Below are positions 54,311-64,000 of a DNA stretch of 64,000 nt, in pieces. The notes under the pieces are model-generated. The model worked only from the letters and a program-made list of their open reading frames with translations, searched no databases and was not told the origin of the DNA. The first letter of the stretch is position 1; each line of letters opens with the position of its first letter. A program made the position numbers and the translations under genes. This DNA is from Centroberyx gerrardi (Eukaryota > Chordata > Actinopteri > Beryciformes > Berycidae). The stretch covers positions 10,960,905 through 11,024,904 of the forward strand of contig NC_136019.1 of NCBI RefSeq assembly GCF_048128805.1. Reading direction: 5' to 3'.

Positions 54311-55884
54311 ACCCCGCACACTCTGCAGTGATTTGTCTTAAAACCGTAGGGCCTGTTTGTTTTTTATAGCACCTTACTTATCACCTACCTCATAGAAACT
54401 AGGTGGCTTTTGTGTACTGAGTGCCTTTGTTTTTGCAGAGATTGTTCTGAAAATGTTTGTACCTATTCAATTTGAATGAGTTTCTAAGCTAAATATATCT
54501 CAAAATGCATGATTTTTCTAGGATTGTACCCACTTGAGAACACAAAATTGATGAGAATATTTTTTGCACATCCACCTAGTATTGCACATGTGCCTTGTAA
54601 TTTTCTTACTGTCAGTATTTAATAAAAATGGTTCTCAGCTGAACCTCTGTTGTGCAGAAATGAACACCTTCCAGTGAAAAAGTTTTTATTAAGAGCACTA
54701 CTACTGTTTTGAAGGAGAGAACCCCTTCCCCACTCAAACGATATTTACAGCATACATTTACGGCGCAGCCACAGATTCCCAGTTTTCATATAGACAGCAA
54801 GCTACAGGGGGCGGTATTATGCCACAATGACTAGTGACACTGGCTGACAGGCTAGTCAATAGAAATGTTGTCTAATGAGAGCTTGAACACAACAAGCCAA
54901 CATTAATATGCATCTTCAAGGCTCTTGTGCTAGATTTGATCATGATGGAAGTCTTGCCGTATGGTTCTGTCACATATTGAACCAACCTATAGTGTGTGAT
55001 CTGAGTGACTTGTAAAAAGCAATAGATCTTGTGGAACTGATTCAAAGGCACTTCCTGATTAGATTTCTTTATAGGATAGATTATTTTTTAAAATTTCAAC
55101 TCAAGTCTTACCTGTTTTTTTTTTACAAGGTTCTTGTAATGTGTATGCATCATATCCAGTATTCATGCACCTTGTTGACACAGATGACAGGTTGCCAGGT
55201 ATTGCAGGAATGACATAATTGACTAATTAACGTATGCATGAGTGCTGAGACGGTGACAGGAGAAGTCTGTTTGAAGTCAGGTGTGTAATGGAACAACCGG
55301 CTTTCTTTGCAGCAGTTTCTGATAATTGTCCAGTGTGGTAGGGCAACGGCTAGCATGACGGGCATTTTAAATTGGCAGTTCCATATCTGCGCCTGGGGAG
55401 ACCGATGTGTTAATGCAGGACTGCATACACATGAAAAGAGATTTATTCTACACCAGTAATGCTAACCCATGCTGCTCTCCTCTATGAATTCATACATGCA
55501 CATACACACAGGTATAAGTAGTAAATGATCCACTTGAAGGTCCCAACTACTTAGGCACGAGACAAGCGCACACACACACACACACACACATTCCAGTAGC
55601 ATAAATAGGGTGACTATTGGTCAGTTGAAATCCAGGTCCCGTTCAGTAACGCAATGTCTCATCACCATCATCGTTCTCCTTTTATCTTTCATTTCCTGGT
55701 TCCTACAAATTGACAGTTAACCCATAACCTCCCTGAATGATCTTTGTACAATGTTGCTCAGAAATGCACTCTTTCACTTTTGAAGAGTTTGTCTTAAATC
55801 GGCAGTGTGTAGGCAGTGTGTTCCTCCGCCCTCGTCCATTTAAACATTATCAAACGGTCCGTAAACGTCCTCGGTCCAGTGACT
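54311..55884. other. Convergent gap between the unrecognised gene and arhgef19
   Basis: Both genes end here. AATAAA at 54621-54626 serves the plus-strand gene. tttatt at 55442-55447 (AATAAA on the minus strand) may serve arhgef19. A (CA)n run lies at about 55569-55591. No exon is seen. Confidence 0.5.
54621..54626 (+). terminator. Polyadenylation signal of the unrecognised gene
   Basis: AATAAA about 310 bp past the stop codon at 54308-54310. Confidence 0.55.
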
Positions 55885-57430
55885 CTAAGGAATGGTGCGG
55901 CCCTTGGTGTTGGCGACAATGCTTGCGGCCTGCATGACTCTGTAGCGCTCTCGGAGGTTGCGTCGCCTCACGTGCTCGTTGGTGATCTCTAGAACGTTTC
56001 CTACAGGGAACCAGCCCTTCTGGCCGTCTGACAGGCGGATCCCCTCGCACCAGCCTGGGAAACATAGGAGGAATGGGAGGAGAGGAAGGAGGAGAGAGGG
56101 GAGGAGGGAGGAGGACAAACAAAGGGGAAGATTGGAAGGTTTCTGTATCGTTCATGCAAAAGAATTGTCACAAAATCAATAAACTGCTAAGGTGGAGGGT
56201 TGAGGATTGAAGCAAGCGATTGTAAGGATCAGGGTGTACGCACAAGCAGAGTAGGAGGAGGGTGTGTTAAATATTACCACAAAGTAGTTTCAGTACATTC
56301 TACTTTATTCATAGGAAACCTGACTATGCCGCATTTTAAACTCTCACAATCAGACTGTCTAGATCTGCACACACTGGTAACGTCAGAAGTTACACAAATG
56401 GAAAAATGCCATGTGACAATTTGATATGAATAGAGAGACTATCGTGCGTATCACTTTGGGTTTCATTTTACATTTGCACATTACATTTGTCTCCTTGGGG
56501 TCAGCTAATGACAGTCCTACAAATAAACAGTAATCAACCCTGAGGCCTTGGCTTCCCTCTGTGTTCTTACCCTCGTTGGTTTTGCGTAAGACGTTGATGA
56601 TCTCAGTGGGCTCCAGGGTGAGCTCGTCCGCCTGCTGGGCCATGTACTGGTCCACACACTGCACCTGGGGACAATCTGACACACACACACAAACACATAA
56701 GAAACTCACTGCCTGTGGAAGACAAAAATGGATGCACCACTCTGCGTGTGTTTGTGTGTGTCCTCACCCCAGTCCTCATAAATCACCTCCTCTTCATCTC
56801 CGTCTGGGTTGGTGGGGTTGGGGAAGGCTGCCATCCACCTGTGCACGTCTGACCTGTTGACAGAGACAGGTAGCTGAAGAACGTAAAGTAACTGGGCCTT
56901 GGATTCATTACATGTCTAAGTGTCTGATGTTGCAACACTACTTTGCTGTGTGTCCACACTCGGCCTGCAAATGTTCATGTTGTGTCTCCCTTGGCTGTTT
57001 TTAGTAATGTACAAATGTAAAGAGTATAAAATGTGTTGGAATAAGACTGCCTCTAAAATCATACATACATCACTTTTTAGAATTTTTATACTGGTCTCCT
57101 TGATTTATCTCATATTCTGTTTTACTTTCTAACACCCATGAACAGGCCATTTTATATCTGCCAATTTTGATAATTTAAACTTGTATCTATCTTTTTGCCT
57201 TTCCTTATGCTATATATGCACTTCTAACATTTGTTTTGTGTGTTTTTGTGAGTGCTATACAGATAAATAAGTATTCCTAGCGGTCCCAACAAAGTATTAG
57301 ATTTATTGTGAAATAATACACATAGGTGTCTAGTATTTGTATGTAAGTGTACATGTAATACAGATATTGGTGCATACACACTCAAACACATGAATGCAGA
57401 TGCACACAGCCGCACACATGTGTACACTCA

Positions 57431-57466
<36 letters not shown>

Positions 57467-60400
57467 CCTACTCACTGGGAGGGGGCTTTGAGCAGCCTCT
57501 CCATCATACGTCCCTGGTGGTTTTCCAGCAGGGTGAGGTTGAAGCAGTGTTCGTAGGGGCTGGGCCCGCTGGCACCCTCCTCTGCCAGCTGCACCTGCAC
57601 CAGGGAGCGATGGGCGTGGTCCAGCACCACAAAACGCTCCGCACTGTTCAGGAAAAAGGAGGGCAAGTCGGGGTTTTTATTAATATTACAGTTAAAGGTT
57701 TGTGTAGTTCTCCCCCTTCACTTGACAAATCGGTGTGCCGATGAAGTTATTCACACCAGTGTCGTAAAAAAAAGTGATATAGCTTTGTTCTCCATACTTC
57801 CCATTTTAGATTAATGGTAGCGTTATCATATAGTGGTGGGGAAGAAAAAACAAGATTTATATCTGTGGGTGGCTCCCTCAAAAACACCTACATGCATGTT
57901 GTATGTATGGACACAAAATAGTTTCTTGACACTCTCTGAGGTGTGAAACCAATTCCAACTTCACTTTGAGGAAATCTATTTATGATATTTAGTTTTATTT
58001 TCTATATGTATACTGCATCTTATTGCTATGTATTTTCTACTCTCGGTGTTGCCACACTGGAATATTAGAGATCGATTCTGCTTTTCTTCTCACTCTACAC
58101 CACTTCCTACTACATTTCTACATTGAGGAAGTTTGGAGTCACTCAAGTAGCAATCAAGGAAGTTTTAGAGTATGACACACTTTTATTGTGGGTGTGGTCA
58201 GCGGTCACGTTCTCAATCGTACGACCGTGGCAACACAACCATCCATCAGAAGTGACAGTTGGAGAGTCGTGCTCTGCACAGCTTCCACGATTGGCTACAA
58301 ACTCCTTTCTGTATCCTCCATCTAAAACATCCAACTGAACCCTAACATGAGTCCACAGACCCTTCTCACCCTGCCAGCTCGCTTTTTAATCTCATCATTG
58401 TCTAGCAGAAGGTTTCAGAGCATAAAGTACACAACTAGTGTAGTATTATTTAACTCTGAAAGAGCAGCTGTCCAGAAGCTGGTACACAATCTCACTTAAA
58501 ACGTGTACAGCAGAACTTTATGGGGAGTACAGTATGAAGTTTTTTCTTTATCTTCAGAAAGAGGAGATAAGTTGCAGCTGCTGTTTGAATAAGGCTTACT
58601 AGCACTTTGTTTAGGGCTGGACAACTGGGCGCACTGTTGATTTAGCCCTGGATCTAACCCAAAGATGTCTGATTGTAAGAAGTGTACTGTATCGTGTGCT
58701 GTATATGTGCTGTGTAAATGTTTTAGCTTGTGTTCAGACATGAATACCAATCGGTTTCTGACTGACCCCTTCTTGGCAGCGATGATGAGCAGATCGTTGA
58801 AGAGGAAGAGGTGGACGGGGGTGAACTTGGCCCTCATGTTGAAGAGAGTTCCTCCTTTGGACATTTCCTGCAACTCTCCCTTCTTCTCCAGATATCGTGT
58901 CTGGGAGATGATGGGGATGGCCTGGTGAGGAACGAGGGACAATGAAATGAGAAGGAAATGCAAAGAAGGCATAAAAAAAAAAATCAAATTTAAATAAAGA
59001 GGAAGGGAAAGAGAAAGTAGCGGTTGGATGCAATGGAGAGAAAGAGGATTTTTTGTGCCTTGCTTTATTGACCTAACCCTTTTATTTTTATATAGCTTTT
59101 ACTTGCTATGTATTTGTACACTGTTTTTATTTATGCTCAAACTATTTTATGTAAAGTTTCTTTGAGTATCTTGAAAAGCGCTATACAAACACAATCTATT
59201 ATTATTATTATTATTATTATTACATACAGGGAAGTGATCCAGACACAAAAAAGTACAGAAAAGGCAGGAACATTAATCTCTCATTGGAAATGAATGAGAG
59301 TTGTGTCCAAAAAAACTGAAATCCTGCAAAATGCTGAAAGGAATCATATACCTGCATGTGCATAAAGGAATGTCATCAGTTCTCTGTAGTGTCTTATAGC
59401 ATTGCATTTGTTATGTGTGTGTGTGTGTGTGTGTGTGTGAGCTCACCTTGAGCTTGTCGAACTCCAGTGTTTTGGAGAGGTGGATCAGCTCCTCCACCTG
59501 CTTCATCTTCCCCACCTGCGTGTTACACTCCTCAATGATCTGTGTGCGTTGGGTGAGTGCGCGAGCGTGAAAAGAGAGACGGAAAGAAAGAAAAAATGAT
59601 GAAACAAACACTTTGCAACAGTCAAGAGATTCTTTTCTTTTCACACAAAAAAAACACCCATCCATCTCGCCTCTCCTGTTACATGAAAACTGTCTTTCTC
59701 TCAACAGCAGTATCAGGTTCATTCCTTTGACAAATACCCTCTCCCCTGGTTAAATGACACAAAATCTCTCTATCTCACTCTGCCATTGTCCGTAGTGACA
59801 CCTATGACTCACTGTCTCGCTCTGGAGCTCACTCAATAGGAAATCCTCCACTCAGACAATGGAGGAGGCCGGTGACGTTGCTTTTCCAGAGACATGCGGA
59901 GCGCTACAGACTAAAATGACCTGGATTTGTTGGCCGAACGAAGGGTAAAGGGTGCAGGGGGTGAGCGGCGTTTACCTTAGACACCGAGTCCAAGGCCTTG
60001 GAGGCGGTCTGCTCTTCTTTCGTCCCCTCCTTTGTTCTTTTCAGGATGTTCTGCAACGACCAAACAACAACTTTCTATTTTTGCACCCCAACAAACAAGC
60101 ACCGGGATACATTTTTTCCGACAAAAAGCAAACAGGGGTCATAAGGTCGGGGTGAGATTAGCTCGCGTGTTTGCTTATACGTCAAGAGGCAACGACTGGT
60201 GTGAGTGAGGAAGATTATGCTGGAATGATGACATTCCACAAAGCAACACACCGTGATGAACTAGTGCTTTTCAATGGCATCTAGGAGGGAAGGAGAAGGA
60301 GGGGTCAGTTATGCAAGAGTCTACTGTTGGAGTATGACAACTATGCCGTGGCATTTTGTTACTCACTTGGGAAAAACATTAAATTATTGAGAATTGTTAA

Positions 60401-63400
60401 CCTTCCCTGCTTTTGCCTCATAGAAGAAGACAAACCAGCGCCACATAGCTGCCTGTTGTCTTCCTCATACCATATGGCTTTGTATATTTTCTTCACTGTT
60501 ACCGTTTAAGCCAGCAACATTTCTGTGGTAGCAATGGACTACTGTTCCCATGATGCCACTCACCTCAATGAGCATCTTGATGCGTGTGATTCGCTGGAAG
60601 GGCAGCAGCAGGAAGGACATGAAGGGCAGCCGCTGACACTGAGGCGACTCCTGGAGACGAGAGATGACTGCAGCGAACTGCACGCTGTTCCTCCTGTGGA
60701 AACACACACACACACACACACACATGCACACAAATGTAATGTTCCTGTGGCTGTGGAATAAAGTGAAGGGAGAAAGTTTCAGAGGATAAAACTCTAAAAC
60801 ACAATGTCAGCAATGTTTTTTCTAATGTTTCACTTTTCTGCAGAGTTAAAGATCCAACCTCCCTCTCTGACTCTGTCACTCTGATCTCCTGACATATTGT
60901 TTTGTTCTTCAGCCATATTTCAAATTGTTGTGGATTAGAGCAGCACGCGCCAGAGGCAGGTTTTTCTACATTTCCAGGCTGTGACTCAGTGCTGAAAAAT
61001 ATTCCAAAAACTGAAAAACTAAAAATGAAACCTTGTGGCAAAAGTGATAGAATAAAGACCCAACCAGCCTGCTGCACTACAATCAATGAGAGTATGAACT
61101 GAGTGTTTCTTACATGAGTGCGGTGTAGGTCTTCTCCTGGTAGATCTGGTTGCGGACGTAGTCGATGTAGGCGGGGAAGTTGTGCTGGGCGTGGTAGTGG
61201 ATGATGTCACAGATGTCGGAGAAGACCAGGCTCTCGTCCATGCGGTCCTCCAGGTCCTTCAAGAACCTGTGGGGTCAGACGGGAAAGGAAACCAATGTGT
61301 TACCTCCTGGTACCAGCCTGTCTAACCATAGAGAACTACTAGATTCAAGACTTACTACACTTTATTTCAGTGGTTCTCAACCTTTTTGGCTCCTGACCCC
61401 TTAAAACAAGGTGATGCCTACTTGCGAACCCAGTCACTGGCTGTATATGAAGACTGGTGAACAGTTCACCCAAAAAACATATTGTCCTTTTTTAGCTTAG
61501 TTTCATTAATTATTAGAGGAGGCCTAGAAGCTGAAAACTATTCAGTATTACACAAGAAAAGCAAAAATTTGAGAAAAATCTGAAAAAATAGACACAAATT
61601 TGTATAGTAGGAATGTTTTTTCCTATTCCATCAATCATTTTGCGACCTCCCAAAATGATCTTGTGACCCCCTTGGGGGTCCCAATCCCCAGGTTGAGAAC
61701 CACTGCTTTATTTGACCACAACTAAGACTCAATTCAGAAACTACCCACTACCCACAAGTCTTTCCTATTCTGACCCTCTATTTATCTCCTTGTATCTTAT
61801 CTTTCTCTGTCGGTCTCTCTCTCATCAAGTGACTCCGTGGCGAGTCGAGTCATAAACTATCCCCTTAGATCCTTTTCCTTCCTTCCTTCCAGCTCTTTCC
61901 TCCGCCCATCCATCCCTTCATCCCTCCCTCTGTTTCTCACCTCTCGCTGACCTCGCGGACCCTCAGGACGTTGGAGAAGAGGGTCTTCCTGTCCCTGATG
62001 ATCAGCGTCTCCTCCAGCTCCCGGCTCTCCAGGAAGTGTTCGGTCAGGACGCGCAGGGACCGAAGGTAGGACGCCTCCGACGTCAGCACCTCAAACATGC
62101 TCTATCAAGGAGGAGGGGGATAGGAACTTCAGCCTCCACATAAGGGTCTGTTAGTGTCTGATATATTTATTTATCTTTCCAGCATCTCTCCTCCCTACAC
62201 TAACCCGTCACACCCCATCCCCTCCTGTACTCACCTCCTGGTACTTGCACTGTTCGGGGCTGAGCTGCTCCAGCACGCCGCTGTCCCGTACGGCTGGGAG
62301 GTCCTGCCACAGGGTGCTCTGGCCTGGTGTGGGCACAGGACTGCCCCTGGGTACCCCATTGCCCATCCCAGACCCAGTACCAGTTCCAGTGCCAGTCCCG
62401 GTTCCAGAGCGACGGGCAGTCCAGTCCATGGCATAGTCGGCGCTGGTCTTGCTGATGTTTCGGCAGACTGTCTGGCGTCGGATCTCCTTGGTGATGACGG
62501 TGGCGCGGTACGTTTGGTACAGAGGCTCTGAGAGGACAGAGGTCACAGAGAGGTCAATCTACTATGGAAACTAACAGGTCGGATATGGAAATACAGGAAG
62601 TGGTCCAAATAGATAGATAGATAGGAACGTTTAGGTACATAACAGCAGACGAGACAAGTAAACATGTCTCCCCCACAAATGATAAAGGCAGCCCTTGGCC
62701 AATCAGTAACAAGGTGCATCATTATAGTGCCCCCATTAGACCAATCAGTGTAATTTGTAAGGATAGCTGGATTTGTGTCTCAAGTTTTATATCAGTTGGA
62801 CTTGGTGGTGTAGGAGTTACAGCCTTGAAATTTTGACCTTTAATTAAAGCTCCTCCATCAGCCCAATGTAATCTTTATAAACACCAGAACACAGTGCCAA
62901 ACCGTGTCAGCCTCTAAATTTCATCAAGATCCTGCCAGTGGTGTCTGAGATATTCCGTTTTAGTTCAAGATCTTGACCTTAAATTATAGCGCCTTCACTG
63001 GACCAATCAGTGTAACTTTTTAAGCACCGGAACACAGTGGCAAAATGCATCATCCCTCCAAGTTTCGTAATAATCGGACCAGTGATGTTTGACATATCGC
63101 ATTTGAGTTAAACATTTTAACCTTTACTCATAGCGCCCCCATTAGGCCAATCAGTGTAAATATCTAAACGCTGAAACACAGCACATAGACGCATTATCCC
63201 TCCTAGTCACATCCTATCACATGAGGTTCAAATTTTTGCTCAAAAATGCACTAACTAGTAAATTAATCCTCAAATTACAGGCAAACCATAACACACTTTT
63301 GAATGCGGCTCAGTATATACGCCAGAAGCCATTTGAGGTCACAAAACCCCTAAGGACCTGCGCCTCTGTAATGTGCATCTTCTCTACACACAGCCTCTGG

Positions 63401-63875
63401 TGAAATTCACACAATATGATAATGATGCACGGCTATCATTGAATTCTGTTGGGTGTAGTACACTTAATACTTCCAGTAGCCTGATTCAACAAAAGATGTT
63501 CTGTGATGTTTTCGTTTGTGTCACAGGTGTCAGATAGCCTCTCACCATCCTGCAGCCTGGACTCCCAGCTGAACGAAGACGCCCTCCTGGGTGGAGCGAC
63601 CGGCGGCCTAAAGACAGGAAGGAAGGAAAGAAAGAGAGGAGGGGTCAGCCAGAGAGATAGGGAACAAGCCCGTCCTGCCAAAGCGTGAATGACGGAGGCG
63701 ATGATTTATGCGACTGTCGAAAGAAGATCTGCGCTGACGTAAAAAAAGGGAAGTAAGAGGGGAAAGGCAGGGGGATGTGAGGAGCCAGAGGTGGCAGGGT
63801 ATGGAGGAGCGATGACTCACTGCTCTTCCTCTGTGTCTTCTTTCTCTACTTCGGTTCCCCCATTCTCCTCTTGTT
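55885..63875 (-). CDS. arhgef19: Ephexin-family Rho guanine-nucleotide exchange factor (partial)
   Basis: Thirteen exons on the minus strand (63875-63821, 63607-63546, 62527-62235, 62101-61941, 61266-61114, 60693-60564, 60050-59976, 59539-59447, 58921-58767, 57643-57476, 56853-56768, 56675-56571, 56054-55885) join in frame to about 568 residues. The N-terminus lies past base 64000. The order is: acidic linker; [30 protein letters not shown]; a DH domain from [19 protein letters not shown] to [14 protein letters not shown] and [12 protein letters not shown]; a PH domain with [11 protein letters not shown] and [11 protein letters not shown]; and an SH3 domain with [10 protein letters not shown] and GWFPVGNV. 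The tail [18 protein letters not shown] fits ARHGEF19 better than NGEF, ARHGEF5 or ARHGEF16 as I recall them. The protein activates Rho GTPases at the membrane or cytoskeleton. Confidence 0.83.
57435..57464. repeat. (CA)n microsatellite beside an arhgef19 exon
   Basis: The CA run ends about 12 bp from the exon border at 57476, on its donor side in minus sense. Confidence 0.9.
59197..59222. repeat. (ATT)n microsatellite
   Basis: About eight att units in an arhgef19 intron. Confidence 0.85.
59414..59439. repeat. (GT)n microsatellite beside an arhgef19 exon
   Basis: The GT run stops about 7 bp from the exon border at 59447, on its donor side in minus sense. Confidence 0.9.
61368..61705. mobile_element. 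hAT-type MITE in an arhgef19 intron
   Basis: The inverted ends are cagtggttctcaacct and its complement, aggttgagaaccactg. An identical 8-bp duplication, ctttattt, flanks it (61360-61367 and 61706-61713), diagnostic of hAT. It is 338 bp and non-coding. Confidence 0.9.
62690..63200. repeat. Diverged minisatellite, units of about 125-145 bp
   Basis: The phrase atag(c/t)gcccccattag(a/g)ccaatcagtgtaa recurs in diverged form near 62724, 62848, 62985 and 63129. Further shared phrases (aacacagtg, gcatcatccctcc, gacctttaa) lie between copies. It lies in the arhgef19 intron before the exon ending at 62527. Confidence 0.65.
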
Positions 63876-64000
63876 CTAGAGAGATACACAAATGATCAAG
63901 TGTCATCCATTTCGATTATATAGAAAAATGTTTTAAAATGTCTTTGCATGCAATATATATATGTTTTTGCAGTGTAGTTTTGCCAGTCCCAACCTTTTGC

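Overview
The window looks like a piece of a teleost (ray-finned fish) chromosome. Genes are split into many short GT-AG exons, dinucleotide microsatellites are abundant, several small fish-type transposable elements are present, and two genes belong to the fish/amphibian egg-coat ZPAX family. I see no bacterial-type operon, CRISPR array, rRNA or confident tRNA gene. All exon borders below were set by eye from splice signals, reading-frame continuity and family recall; no alignment or search was run.

Layout, left to right. (1) 1110-2108, minus: the first three coding exons of a monocarboxylate-transporter-like gene, slc16a13; its C-terminal half lies beyond base 1. (2) 9276-14093, minus: bcl6b, a BTB/zinc-finger transcriptional repressor, with a TATA box and probable 5' non-coding exon near 15.0 kb. 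slc16a13 next to bcl6b matches the human 17p13 order as I recall it. (3) 21448-26549, plus: trip6, a zyxin-family protein with three LIM domains. (4) 29226-30212, minus: a two-exon preprosomatostatin whose predicted 14-residue hormone has Arg instead of Lys at position 4. (5) 33113-40754 and 41422-46522, plus: two tandem ZPAX-type egg-coat genes with matching exon lengths. One ends in a furin-like site and membrane anchor; the other is apparently secreted and ends in short repeats. (6) 47772-54310, plus: a four-exon gene I do not recognise, whose first intron holds a decayed DIRS-like tyrosine-recombinase retrotransposon (48467-51048). (7) 55885-63875, minus: most of arhgef19, an ephexin-type Rho guanine-nucleotide exchange factor with DH, PH and SH3 parts; its 5' end lies beyond base 64000.

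The genes do not form one pathway. The two ZPAX genes are the only functional cluster and are presumably expressed together in oocyte or liver. Intergenic and intronic DNA carries hAT-type elements with 8-bp target duplications, TTAA-flanked and TA-flanked miniature inverted-repeat elements, a tRNA-derived SINE, a diverged minisatellite, fold-back repeats and microsatellites.

The most notable observations are: the ZP-N-only architecture of both ZPAX proteins and their divergent tails; a hAT-type insertion whose target duplication copies a splice donor; the Arg4 somatostatin; the apparent loss of one Bcl6b zinc finger; and the unrecognised gene with three related short helical motifs. I found no convincing wholly new biological system.
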